Source: Nitrosopumilales archaeon CG_4_9_14_0_2_um_filter_34_16 | GTDB lineage: Archaea > Thermoproteota > Nitrososphaeria > Nitrososphaerales > Nitrosopumilaceae | NCBI GenBank assembly: GCA_002788515.1 | Contig: PFRJ01000026.1 | Coordinates: 1-16,687 of the forward strand | Direction: 5' to 3' | Length of the DNA stretch: 16,687 nucleotides | Part shown: positions 8,291 through 15,149 of the stretch, one piece after another | Layout of the letters: the number at the start of each line of letters is the position of its first letter | Position numbering within the stretch: the stretch's first letter is position 1 | Program-made: the position numbers and the translations under genes | Notes under the pieces: generated by a model | What the model was told of the DNA's origin: nothing | What the model saw: only the letters and a program-made list of their open reading frames with translations | The model's database searches: none

Positions 8291-8298
8291 TTATTTAA
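8291..8298 (+). promoter_or_regulatory. TATA-like promoter of the ELP3-LysRS operon
   Basis: TTATTTAA lies about 35 bp before ATG 8330. A start about 25 bp downstream would leave a roughly 10-nt leader. Two tiny out-of-frame ATG-stop frames (8306 and 8320) lie in this stretch; the first would fall upstream of the transcript. Confidence 0.4.
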
Positions 8299-8329
8299 CG
8301 AATTTATGTCTAAATCAAGATGAAGATTT

Positions 8330-9916
8330 ATGAATAAATTAAATTCTATTTTATCTAAAGCGTGTAGTGAGATCACCCAGAACATTCTAACAATTCAAGA
8401 GCCTAGTAAAAAACAAGTAAAAGAAGAAATCATAAAAATTTGTACAAAGTACGCATTAGAAAGAATTCCTAAAAATTATGAGATTCTATCAATGGCAAAA
8501 GAAGCCGATTTTGATAAATTAAGAAAAGTACTCGTAAGAAAACCAGCCAAAACAGCATCAGGAGTGGCAGTGATTGCATTAATGCCAAAACCATACGCAT
8601 GTCCACATGGAAGATGCACATATTGCCCTGGAGGAATTGAATTTAACTCTCCGAACAGCTACACAGGAAAGGAGCCATCATCTCTAAATGCAATTGAAAA
8701 TAAATTTGATCCTAAATTACAAATCACATCAAAGATTGAAAAATTAATTGCATTTGGACACGATCCATCAAAAATGGAAATCGTAATTGTAGGTGGAACA
8801 TTTCTATTTATGCCAAGAGACTATCAAAAAGAGTTCATTAAATCATGTTACGATGCACTAAATGGAATAGACTCAAAAGATTTGGAAGAAGCAAAATCCA
8901 ACAATGAACGTGCATCAATAAGAAATGTCGGATTTACGATAGAAACAAAACCAGATTATTGTAAAAAAGAACATGTTGATTTAATGTTAAGTTATGGGAT
9001 TACAAGAGTAGAGATTGGAGTTCAATCATTACAAGAACGAGTCTATAAAATAGTCAACAGAGGTCACAACTACAATGATGTGGTAGAAGCATTTCAAATT
9101 TCAAAAGATGCAGGATACAAATTGGTGGCACATATGATGCCAGGTTTACCTACAATGAAACCAGATGAAGATATTGCAGATTTTAAAAAATTATTTTCAG
9201 ACCCACAATTACGTCCAGATATGTTGAAAATTTATCCATTGCTAGTTATTGAAAATACTCCATTGTATGAAGAATACAAACAGGGAAAATACATACCATA
9301 TTCAGATGAAGATATGATCAAAGTATTAACAGAAGCAAAAAGAAATATTCCAAAATGGGTGCGAATCATGAGAGTTCAACGAGAAATCACACCTGGAGAA
9401 ATCATAGCAGGACCAAAATCAGGTAATTTGAGACAAATTGTACACCAAAATCTTGCAAAACAAGGACTATCTTGCAAATGTATCAGATGTAGAGAGGCAG
9501 GATTGACAAATAAAAAATCGGGTGGAAAAGAAGTAAAATTAAACAGAATCGATTATGATTCATCAGGTGGAAAAGAAGTTTTTTTATCTTATGAAGACAA
9601 GAATGAATCAATTTATGGGTTTTTGAGATTAAGAAAACCAAGTTATGAAGCACATAGAGATGAAATTAGTCAAGACACATGCATAGTACGAGAAATTCAT
9701 GTGTACGGAAAATTATTGAAACTTGGAGAAAAAGAGGAAGATGAAATCCAACATTCAGGATTAGGAAAAAATTTGATGCGAGAAGCTGAAAAAATATCTA
9801 AAGAAGAATTAGATGCCAAAAAATTGTTAGTGATTAGTGCAGTGGGTACAAGAGAATATTATCAAAAATTAGGGTATTCGTTATATGGGCCATACATGTC
9901 CAAGACATTAAACTAG
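8330..9916 (+). CDS. elp3: Archaeal ELP3, tRNA wobble-uridine radical SAM / acetyltransferase-like enzyme
   Basis: A 528-aa two-domain enzyme that carboxymethylates U34 in tRNAs (cm5U pathway), using acetyl-CoA and a SAM radical. The N-terminal radical SAM core has YACPHGRCTYCPGG (C91, C96, C99), the archaeal spacing, followed by SYTGKEPSSLNA typical of Elp3. Next come EIVIVGGTF, FTIETKPDYC, TRVEIGVQSL, GHNYNDVVEAF and AHMMPGLP. The C-terminal GNAT-like domain contains CIVREIHVYGKLL, HSGLGKNLM (the acetyl-CoA loop) and the terminal VGTREYYQKLGY. Both domains are complete. In archaea one Elp3 can act without the eukaryotic Elongator partners. Its stop overlaps the LysRS start by one base. Confidence 0.96.
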   Translation: MNKLNSILSKACSEITQNILTIQEPSKKQVKEEIIKICTKYALERIPKNYEILSMAKEADFDKLRKVLVRKPAKTASGVAVIALMPKPYACPHGRCTYCPGGIEFNSPNSYTGKEPSSLNAIENKFDPKLQITSKIEKLIAFGHDPSKMEIVIVGGTFLFMPRDYQKEFIKSCYDALNGIDSKDLEEAKSNNERASIRNVGFTIETKPDYCKKEHVDLMLSYGITRVEIGVQSLQERVYKIVNRGHNYNDVVEAFQISKDAGYKLVAHMMPGLPTMKPDEDIADFKKLFSDPQLRPDMLKIYPLLVIENTPLYEEYKQGKYIPYSDEDMIKVLTEAKRNIPKWVRIMRVQREITPGEIIAGPKSGNLRQIVHQNLAKQGLSCKCIRCREAGLTNKKSGGKEVKLNRIDYDSSGGKEVFLSYEDKNESIYGFLRLRKPSYEAHRDEISQDTCIVREIHVYGKLLKLGEKEEDEIQHSGLGKNLMREAEKISKEELDAKKLLVISAVGTREYYQKLGYSLYGPYMSKTLN

Positions 9917-11514
9917 TGAAAAAAATGACAGAACAAGAGATTATCGGAAAAGGAACTTGGATTGATAAGTTAGCTTCAGAATTGCTCGAACGTGAAAAAT
10001 CCCTTGGACGAAATACAGATCTTTTAAGAGTAGAAAGTGGTCTTGGAGCATCAGGAATCCCACACATTGGAAGTTTAGGAGATGCAGTGAGAGCATATGG
10101 AGTAAAACTTGCATTAGAAAATTTAGGATATAAATCAGAATTAATTGCATATTCAGATGATCTAGATGGATTAAGAAAAATTCCAGAAGGAATGCAGGAA
10201 TTTGGATTAGAAGAACACATTGCAAAACCAGTTTCATTAATTCCAGATCCTTATGGATGTCATGACTCATACGGAATGCATATGAGTAGCATTCTACTAG
10301 AAGGATTAGACAAAGTTGGAATAAAATATGAATTTAGAAGGGCAGTAGATACTTACAAGCAAGGATTACTAAAAGAACAAATCCACACAGTACTACAAAA
10401 TAGTGCACGGATTGGAGAAAAGATTTCAGAACTTGTAGGACAAGAAAAATACCAAAAATATTTACCATATTTTCCAGTTTGTGCAAATTGTAATCGTCTC
10501 TATACTGCAGAAGCTTCTGAATACATTACAGAGGAGAGAATGGTAAAGTACACTTGTCACGATACAGAAATTGGCTCAAAAAAGATCAAAGGTTGTGGAC
10601 ACATAGGAGAAGCAGATATTGAAAAAGATTTGGGAAAACTAGCATGGAAAGTGGAATTTGCAGCCAGATGGGCAGCATTTGACATCAGATTTGAAGCATA
10701 TGGCAAAGATATCATGGATTCAGTAAAAGTAAATGATTGGGTAGCAGATGAGATTTTAGGATTTCCACACCCACATCATGTGAAATATGAAATGTTTTTA
10801 GATAAAGGGGGGAAAAAGATTTCAAAGTCATTAGGTAACGTGATTACTGCACAAAAATGGCTAGAGTTTGGCAATGCAAAATCAATCCTGTTATTACTTT
10901 ACAAAAGAATAACAGGTGCAAGAGAATTAGGATTTGACGATATTCCAGGATTAATGAGTGAGTATAACGAATTAGAAGACATCTACTTTGGAAGAATCAA
11001 AGTAGACAATCAAGCAAAATTGATAAAATCAAAAGGATTGTACGAATATGTAAATCTACTAACGCCACCAAAACAACCAAGTACACATGTAAACTATAGA
11101 CTAGTAGTAGAGTTAGCAAAAATCTTCAAAGAAAACAGAAATGAGCGTGTAATGAAAAAATTATTGGATTACGGAGTAATTAAAAATCCAGAACCAGAAA
11201 TTGAAAAACTCATAGAATTAGCAGGAAATTATTCAAATGAGTTTGATGAACAAGAAAGAACACAGGTGGATTTAGATGAAACTTCAAAAAATGCATTAAA
11301 GTTACTTGTAAATGCATTGTCCGGTAACGAAGAACTAGAAGACATTCAAAATACAATATATCAAATTGCAAAAACAAATGGAGTAGAACCAAAAGATTTC
11401 TTTAGGATATTATATCAAATCATACTTGGAACATCAAGAGGTCCAAAAATAGGGCCATTTATTTCAGATATCGGACGAAAGCAAGTAGCTAAAACACTTT
11501 CTGAGTATGTATAG
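9916..11514 (+). CDS. lysK: Lysyl-tRNA synthetase, class I
   Basis: Attaches lysine to tRNA-Lys. This is the class I form found in most archaea, not the class II LysRS of most bacteria. The 532-aa protein has the HIGH-type motif GIPHIGSLGD (H50-S53) and a KMSKS-type motif GKKISKSLGN (301-305). A zinc-binding insertion between them has CANC (C189, C192), C214 and GCGH (C227). EFAARWAAFDIRFEAYGKD and PHPHHVKYEMF are also typical of the family. The C-terminal anticodon-binding part is mainly helical. The GTG at 9916 overlaps the ELP3 stop (TAGTG); ATG 9925 (three codons in) is an equally possible start. It is co-transcribed with ELP3. Confidence 0.96.
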   Translation: MKKMTEQEIIGKGTWIDKLASELLEREKSLGRNTDLLRVESGLGASGIPHIGSLGDAVRAYGVKLALENLGYKSELIAYSDDLDGLRKIPEGMQEFGLEEHIAKPVSLIPDPYGCHDSYGMHMSSILLEGLDKVGIKYEFRRAVDTYKQGLLKEQIHTVLQNSARIGEKISELVGQEKYQKYLPYFPVCANCNRLYTAEASEYITEERMVKYTCHDTEIGSKKIKGCGHIGEADIEKDLGKLAWKVEFAARWAAFDIRFEAYGKDIMDSVKVNDWVADEILGFPHPHHVKYEMFLDKGGKKISKSLGNVITAQKWLEFGNAKSILLLLYKRITGARELGFDDIPGLMSEYNELEDIYFGRIKVDNQAKLIKSKGLYEYVNLLTPPKQPSTHVNYRLVVELAKIFKENRNERVMKKLLDYGVIKNPEPEIEKLIELAGNYSNEFDEQERTQVDLDETSKNALKLLVNALSGNEELEDIQNTIYQIAKTNGVEPKDFFRILYQIILGTSRGPKIGPFISDIGRKQVAKTLSEYV

Positions 11515-11716
11515 CATGGTTCACGGAGAGCATAACAAATCAAAAAACAGCGGGGGTTTTGCATTAATCATTTTTGGTGCATTGTTGTTATTTCTTGCAC
11601 CACAAGAAAGTACAATTTCATCAGGATTAAACATAGTTGCGTGGATTGGTGGAATTGTCATTGGAGGTATCGGATTTTATCTAAAATTCTTCAAATGGAG
11701 AAGAAAACAGAGTTAG
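11507..11716 (+). CDS. Small two-TM membrane protein of unknown function
   Basis: A 69-aa protein overlapping the LysRS stop by 8 nt. ATG 11516 would give 66 residues and lie 1 nt after that stop. After a short polar N-terminus (HGEHNKSKNSGG) there are two hydrophobic helices, FALIIFGALLLFLAP and LNIVAWIGGIVIGGIGFYL. It ends in a basic tail (KFFKWRRKQS), suggesting both termini are cytoplasmic. No family was recognised. Its position suggests co-transcription with LysRS, but that need not mean a functional link. Confidence 0.72.
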   Translation: MYSMVHGEHNKSKNSGGFALIIFGALLLFLAPQESTISSGLNIVAWIGGIVIGGIGFYLKFFKWRRKQS

Positions 11717-11753
11717 AGAAAGGTTCATCTTTTGGATAAAATTGATGATAGGC

Positions 11754-12536
11754 ATGGGATTTTTCGGTAAAAAGAAAATAGAAGAGCAAAAAGTAGAAAA
11801 AAACGACGAAAATAATCCAGAGCCGGAACTAGTATCAGAAATAGAAAAACTGCAAGTCAACATCAAAGAGAAACAAGAAGAATTAGAAAATATTACAAAG
11901 CGTGTTAATACTGTAAAAGAAGAATACGATATTACGATTAGCAACATAATGATTGTAAAAAAAGAGCTTAATCAAAAAAAAATGGAGTTAGACATAATTC
12001 AACGGGAATACAAGGAAACAAGAGAGAGAAACAAGAAAGCAGAAACGATCAAAGACACAAAAATAATAGACGAATTTAACAAGACAGAAGAGAAATATTC
12101 AAAAATAAAACAAGAGTTAGATGAATTTACAAAAAAACATGAAGAGGTAAAAGAACAAATTGTACAAGAACAATCCAAACTACACAGCATTAGAAAACAA
12201 CAAGTAGAAGTAGAAAAGGAGTTAGATGAAGCAAATTCAAGGTTGTATAATGCAAAAGAAGAATTAGAGAAAAAAGATCAATTTCAAGATACAAGTATTC
12301 TGACTCCTTCTGAAAAAGAATTCATAGTTGGAGAAAATACAAATCAGAACAGCAATGCAGGAATAATTGAGGCTGCAAGTGCAGTGGTAGGCTCATTAAA
12401 ATCAAAACTTAACATGACACAAAAAGAATTAGATGCTGTTCAATCATTATTAGAAAAAGAAAGAGAAGCACACGAGAAAACAAAAAAAGAATTTGAAAAG
12501 CTTAAAGCATCTATTGGATCGGTAAATGAATCATAA
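11754..12536 (+). CDS. Long coiled-coil protein of unknown function
   Basis: A 260-aa very charged protein (Lys/Glu rich). It starts MGFFGKKKIEEQ. From about residue 24 to 185 it is almost continuous predicted coiled coil (SEIEKLQVNIKEKQEELENI and similar heptads). A low-charge linker follows (SILTPSEKEF to NSNAGIIEAASAVVGSLKSK), then a second coiled coil (LNMTQKELDAVQSLLEKE to the end). The short GFFGKKK N-terminus could be an interaction tag, but I cannot assign one. Starts at ATG 11745 or TTG 11742 are possible; I prefer ATG 11754 because the protein then begins at the compact MGFFGKK. No enzyme motif is visible. Structural or scaffold roles are plausible but unproven. Confidence 0.72.
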   Translation: MGFFGKKKIEEQKVEKNDENNPEPELVSEIEKLQVNIKEKQEELENITKRVNTVKEEYDITISNIMIVKKELNQKKMELDIIQREYKETRERNKKAETIKDTKIIDEFNKTEEKYSKIKQELDEFTKKHEEVKEQIVQEQSKLHSIRKQQVEVEKELDEANSRLYNAKEELEKKDQFQDTSILTPSEKEFIVGENTNQNSNAGIIEAASAVVGSLKSKLNMTQKELDAVQSLLEKEREAHEKTKKEFEKLKASIGSVNES

Positions 12537-12553
12537 TTTTAAAAAATCTAGAA

Positions 12554-12585
12554 TTTCAAAAAGAACAATAGACATTGTTTTGAAA
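12554..12585. terminator. Imperfect hairpin between convergent genes, possible terminator region
   Basis: AACAAT-AGAC-ATTGTT forms a 6-bp stem with a 4-nt loop. Flanking TTTCAA/TTGAAA extend it past a one-sided 4-nt bulge. It lies just after the coiled-coil gene (plus) and before the end of the 32-aa gene (minus). A T-rich run (TTAATTTTTATAA) follows on the plus strand. Archaeal termination mainly needs T-runs, so the hairpin's role is uncertain. Confidence 0.3.
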
Positions 12586-12608
12586 TAAAACAAAGTTAAT
12601 TTTTATAA

Positions 12609-12707
12609 TCAACGCATAAATTCAGCCATTTCTATAGAAAAGAAGAAAAATGCAATTCCACCACCAATAATTGCAACCCAAGCAGCAATTTGTTTGATTT
12701 TAGACAT
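12609..12707 (-). CDS. 32-aa single-TM microprotein (hypothetical)
   Basis: A very short frame: a basic N-terminus MSKIKQ, one hydrophobic helix (AAWVAIIGGGIAFFFF) and a short polar tail SIEMAEFMR. This positive-inside single-pass pattern is coherent for so short a frame. It is divergent from the 49-aa gene, with an 81-bp region between them. A weak TATA-like CAATAATA lies about 24-26 bp upstream on the minus strand. It may belong to the very small membrane proteins, including respiratory-complex subunits, that short-ORF filters miss. No function can be assigned, and it could be chance. Confidence 0.45.
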   Translation of the reverse strand: MSKIKQIAAWVAIIGGGIAFFFFSIEMAEFMR

Positions 12708-12757
12708 ACAAATATTATTTTTCAACGTATTATTGAATCTAATTGAATCTTCAGACA

Positions 12758-12768
12758 TCTATAATTAG
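12758..12768 (+). promoter_or_regulatory. TATA-like promoter of the 49-aa microprotein
   Basis: TCTATAATTAG is centred 26 bp before ATG 12789, the spacing expected for a leaderless transcript. This independently supports the short gene downstream. Confidence 0.5.
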
Positions 12769-12788
12769 ACAAAAAATAACTAACAGTA

Positions 12789-12938
12789 ATGGCAAGTGTC
12801 AAGGATATTGGAAAATTCTTTTTATTCATAGTTGGAGGATTAGTTGCCATAATAGTAGGCTCATTTATGATTAGAGGAACAATGCACATGTGGGACAAGC
12901 CAGAAAATGAAAAATCAGATAAAAAAAATAAGGACTAA
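12789..12938 (+). CDS. 49-aa single-TM microprotein (hypothetical)
   Basis: Frame from ATG 12789 to TAA 12936-12938. MASVKDIGK precedes one hydrophobic helix (FFLFIVGGLVAIIVGSFMI), then RGTMHMWDKPE and a strongly charged tail (NEKSDKKNKD). The predicted topology is one membrane pass with a charged tail. A TATA-like element at the right distance and the orderly composition (hydrophobic core, lysine/aspartate tail) make this a likely real gene. The 99-aa frame follows after 28 bp and may be co-transcribed. No family recognised. Confidence 0.65.
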   Translation: MASVKDIGKFFLFIVGGLVAIIVGSFMIRGTMHMWDKPENEKSDKKNKD

Positions 12939-12966
12939 AAAGCAAGTTTAAATTAATAAAACTGAA

Positions 12967-13266
12967 TTGCTACAAGATTCATCAATTAGAAGATCATTAG
13001 ATCAATACATTCAAAGAAGAATTCAAGAAATTCCAACTGAAATTAAACAGACATTTCCAGCAATTAAACAAATTTGGAAATGTGAGAACGAAGTAGATTT
13101 TCTTTATGGATATTATGTGGGGAAAATTGAAGAAGGTGCACTTCATTACTTACTAAAAGCAACTCGAGCATCAGCTGGTGGATATGTAGATACTTTTGAA
13201 ATAAGAGGGATCATTGAAACGCACAAGAAAAATTTGCAAAATACAATAAAGTCTGCAATCAATTAG
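12967..13266 (+). CDS. Conserved-looking small helical protein, unknown function
   Basis: A 99-aa protein with no membrane segment or signal peptide. The N-terminal half is a helix with many Arg/Gln (IRRSLDQYIQRRIQEIP), then IKQTFPAIKQIWKCENEVDFLYGYYVGKIEEGAL and a second helical half (HYLLKATRASAGGYVDTFEIRGII). It starts with TTG; no ATG or GTG is available in frame, since stop codons lie just upstream. A TTTAAATTAATA element at 12947-12958 is only about 15 bp upstream, too close to be a normal TATA for this start. Composition looks like a real protein, but I do not recognise it. Confidence 0.68.
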   Translation: MLQDSSIRRSLDQYIQRRIQEIPTEIKQTFPAIKQIWKCENEVDFLYGYYVGKIEEGALHYLLKATRASAGGYVDTFEIRGIIETHKKNLQNTIKSAIN

Positions 13267-13302
13267 TGAAGTAAAAATAGTACATCGACTCCACGAAATG
13301 GC

Positions 13303-13476
13303 ATGGTAGGACCAAAAGATGGCGGATTTGGATTTGATCAGTCAAAAAAATACACTAGTGTAGAAAATCTAGACGAGATTTGCGTACAATGCCAAGCTGG
13401 ACAGCATAAAAAATGTCTAAAAAAATCAAAACAGCAAGAAGTTTGTGAATGCGAACATTGTATGATATATGGTTAA
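13303..13476 (+). CDS. 57-aa Cys/His-rich small protein (probable zinc-binding)
   Basis: Frame from ATG 13303 to TAA 13474-13476. The N-terminus is MVGPKDGGFGFDQSKKY. The C-terminal half packs six Cys and two His: C27-x2-C30-x4-H35-x2-C38, then C48-x-C50-x-H52-C53. The first cluster alone is a complete CxxCx4HxxC zinc-knuckle-like set of ligands, and the second could complete another site. Basic residues (HKKCLKKSK) between the clusters suggest possible nucleic-acid binding, which is an inference. An earlier ATG at 13298 is out of frame and hits a stop at once. Such a high, ordered Cys density is unlikely by chance in this AT-rich sequence. Confidence 0.75.
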   Translation: MVGPKDGGFGFDQSKKYTSVENLDEICVQCQAGQHKKCLKKSKQQEVCECEHCMIYG

Positions 13477-13506
13477 AGAGATACAAAAAAATCAAAATTA
13501 TAAAGA

Positions 13507-13839
13507 TTAAAGAGAAGATAACTTGTTTTCCAGTTCTTGAATTTCTTTCTGATATGAATCAGAAATATTCTGTGCAAATTCTCTATGTGCTGAAATAATT
13601 GCAATCAATGCCTTCTGGTATTCCACATGACCTTTCTTCAAGACATCACAGGATTCAAGAGAAGTAATATGCCCAGTAACAGTAGATATTGCTCCTTTTT
13701 GATTAAATTTTACAATTCCTCCAAATGCCTCAATTAGCATGTATGCAGATTCTGCCTTACACTTGTAAGTAACTCTGCCAGTTTCTGTATTAAATAATTG
13801 AGTAATGCCACCAGGTTTTCTAGTTACGATAACTGTCAT
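13507..13839 (-). CDS. Hypothetical 110-aa protein with beta-rich N-terminus and helical C-terminus
   Basis: The N-terminal half has short beta-like stretches: MTVIVTRKPGGITQLFN, GRVTYKCKAES and GGIVKFNQKGAISTVTGHI. The C-terminal half is helical: KKGHVEYQKALIAIISAHREFA, then SYQKEIQELENKLSSL, a short probable coiled coil. Two cysteines (C27, C64) are present. There is no signal or membrane segment. It starts at ATG 13839 with a TATA-like box about 26 bp upstream, so it is transcribed separately from the ferritin gene before it. It converges with the 57-aa Cys-rich gene across 30 bp. No known family recognised. Confidence 0.75.
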   Translation of the reverse strand: MTVIVTRKPGGITQLFNTETGRVTYKCKAESAYMLIEAFGGIVKFNQKGAISTVTGHITSLESCDVLKKGHVEYQKALIAIISAHREFAQNISDSYQKEIQELENKLSSL

Positions 13840-13860
13840 GAAATGATTAAAAATAACAGA

Positions 13861-13870
13861 TATTAATTAT
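13861..13870 (-). promoter_or_regulatory. TATA-like promoter of the 110-aa hypothetical gene
   Basis: ATAATTAATA on the minus strand is centred about 26 bp before ATG 13839. It lies in the 41-bp gap after the ferritin stop. Confidence 0.5.
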
Positions 13871-13880
13871 TTTAGAAAAA

Positions 13881-14396
13881 TCATGCTACAGGAGTAGTGG
13901 ATGCTGTAGCTTCGGATGCAAGAAATTTATCAATCTCGTTTATTCCCAGATTATCTCTTCCAAGAAGATCAAACTTTTGCAAAAGGGTTTCAAATTTTGT
14001 TTCTTCTTGTATTTGTTCATTTACAAACCATTCTAGAAATGCATATGTTGAATGATCTTTTTCTTTTTGTGCAATCTCAACCATATTGTGAATGGCTTTA
14101 GTGACAGATTGTTCGTTTTTCAATGCAGTTTTAATTAATTCTTCAAGTGAAGTGTATGAACTAGTTGGTGCTTTAACTGCAGGGATTGTGGCAACTGCTC
14201 CTAGGACGTTAAGAAAATGAACTATTTTTAACATATGAGTTCGTTCCTCATCAGATTGTGCATAAAAGTAATTTGCAGCACCCTGATATCCTGTGACTTC
14301 ACACCACGATGCCATTGCAAGATAGTTGTTTGACGCCGATGCTTCGAGAATCACTTGATCGTTTAATGCCTTTTTCATTTTAGGAGATAATTTCAT
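13881..14396 (-). CDS. ftn: Ferritin (non-haem iron storage, FtnA-like)
   Basis: A 171-aa four-helix ferritin that oxidises Fe2+ and stores it in a 24-subunit shell. The ferroxidase ligands line up with bacterial FtnA: E18, Y25, E51 and H54 (in EERTHMLK), E95, Q128 and E131. The N-terminus MKLSPKMKKALNDQ and the NYLAMASW segment are typical, and there is no haem-binding bacterioferritin signature. The last ~15 residues (ASEATASTTPVA) form a low-complexity tail. It has its own promoter, and its neighbours in the same orientation include an Nramp-type transporter, which suggests a metal-related locus. Confidence 0.95.
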   Translation of the reverse strand: MKLSPKMKKALNDQVILEASASNNYLAMASWCEVTGYQGAANYFYAQSDEERTHMLKIVHFLNVLGAVATIPAVKAPTSSYTSLEELIKTALKNEQSVTKAIHNMVEIAQKEKDHSTYAFLEWFVNEQIQEETKFETLLQKFDLLGRDNLGINEIDKFLASEATASTTPVA

Positions 14397-14412
14397 AATT
14401 GTAGTATTGGGT

Positions 14413-14435
14413 AGTTTTTTTGTATTAAAAAAACT
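14413..14435 (-). terminator. 9-bp inverted repeat with T7 run: terminator of the secreted-protein gene and ferritin promoter
   Basis: AGTTTTTTT-GTATT-AAAAAAACT is a perfect 9-bp inverted repeat with a 5-nt loop. Read on the minus strand, the first arm gives a run of seven T about 10 bp after the stop of the upstream gene (14444), a good archaeal termination signal. The same bases (TTTTTTAATAC on the minus strand) lie about 31 bp before the ferritin ATG and can serve as its TATA box. Confidence 0.5.
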
Positions 14436-14443
14436 TGCGGAGG

Positions 14444-15133
14444 TTATGGAGTTTTAAGAGAAACACCTACACATGAAAAGTTGGTTCTATCACGAATTTC
14501 ATTATCTTGTAGACCCGAATAGGAATAGACAAATGTGGTATCGTGAAGATAGGCTCCATATCCAATTATTTCACATTCCTGAAAATCCCAAGTCTGAATA
14601 ACGGCACCAGTTCCATCAAGAATATCAACAGCCAAATCAAATTCATTTAGAGAATTACCACTATCCATCCATTTAGCAACAAAATCATAGAAATGCATTT
14701 TATCAGTACTAGGAATAGATTCTAAATAAAATCGAGGATTGATTTCACGAAAGTCATAAACTCTTCCACGGGGATCGTTTGGATCAGTAAAATCTGAGCT
14801 TGCAAATGCAAATTTTTCAAAAAAGTGAACAGGTAAAGGTTGAACGATATTAGAAATTGTAACTCTAAATGATTGTGCGCGTTCTTCATCAGAGTATTTT
14901 GTTTGCACGGTAGTTACCTCATTAATCGGAGCAGGCAAATCAATAATTCCATTTTGAATTAAATATTCTAATGATGTAATGTAATCAGATTCACTGATTG
15001 CTCCTTCAGACCACCACTTTGCATTGTTTTTAACCCATTCAGGAATGTTAGAATCAGTAGCAGACACAGTTAATGACAATCCAATAACAAAGACAGTAGA
15101 AATTGTAAGAATCATTATCAAAGGATATTTCAT
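14444..15133 (-). CDS. Secreted protein with N-terminal Trp-rich 'PEWVKNNAKWW' module
   Basis: A 229-aa exported protein. MKYPLIMILTISTVFVIGLSLTVSA is a good signal peptide with a probable cut after VSA. Next comes IPEWVKNNAKWWSEGAISES and EYLIQNGIIDLP (about 30-63). I associate this short module with many extracellular thaumarchaeal proteins, where it is attached to diverse outer domains. The remaining ~165 residues (FRVTISNIVQPLPVHFFEKF, DPRGRVYDF, FDLAVDILDGTGAVIQTWDF) look like a beta-rich domain with two cysteines (ECEI and FSCVG). I chose ATG 15133 over GTG 15148 because it leaves a compact signal peptide and fits a TATA-like box about 22 bp upstream. Function unknown. Confidence 0.8.
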   Translation of the reverse strand: MKYPLIMILTISTVFVIGLSLTVSATDSNIPEWVKNNAKWWSEGAISESDYITSLEYLIQNGIIDLPAPINEVTTVQTKYSDEERAQSFRVTISNIVQPLPVHFFEKFAFASSDFTDPNDPRGRVYDFREINPRFYLESIPSTDKMHFYDFVAKWMDSGNSLNEFDLAVDILDGTGAVIQTWDFQECEIIGYGAYLHDTTFVYSYSGLQDNEIRDRTNFSCVGVSLKTP

Positions 15134-15149
15134 AATGATAATCATCACA
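15131..15149. promoter_or_regulatory. Fur-box-like palindrome at the secreted-protein start
   Basis: ATGATAATCAT (15135-15145) is a perfect palindrome. The 19-nt window matches the bacterial Fur consensus (GATAATGATAATCATTATC) at 15 of 19 positions by my hand count. It lies between the TATA-like box and the chosen start codon. Being AT-rich and partly overlapping the start, it could be coincidental. Confidence 0.3.

Noticed and set aside
9834..10270. Overlapping antisense frames at the ELP3/LysRS junction
   Set aside because: Both lie opposite highly conserved coding sequence and have low-quality Leu/Phe/Ser-rich composition.
11210..11392. Antisense 60-aa hydrophobic frame in LysRS
   Set aside because: His/Leu/Phe-rich mirror of Asn/Lys/Glu codons on the coding strand; no start signals.
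12732..12750. Tandem copy of ATTGAATCT in the divergent gap of the microproteins
   Set aside because: Only two copies with a 10-bp period in AT-rich DNA; too little to call a repeat or binding site.
12537..12788. Search for a tRNA or other structured RNA in the longest region without a long gene
   Set aside because: No cloverleaf, CCA end or conserved TTCRA loop seen; only an imperfect hairpin and the small frames already listed.
13298..13309. ATG at 13298 as start for the Cys-rich gene
   Set aside because: It is out of frame and reads ATG GCA TGG TAG, stopping at once.
14441..14447. AGGTTAT near the ferritin promoter as a third TAGGTTA-like site
   Set aside because: It overlaps the stop codon of the secreted-protein gene, lacks a second arm and matches only seven bases.
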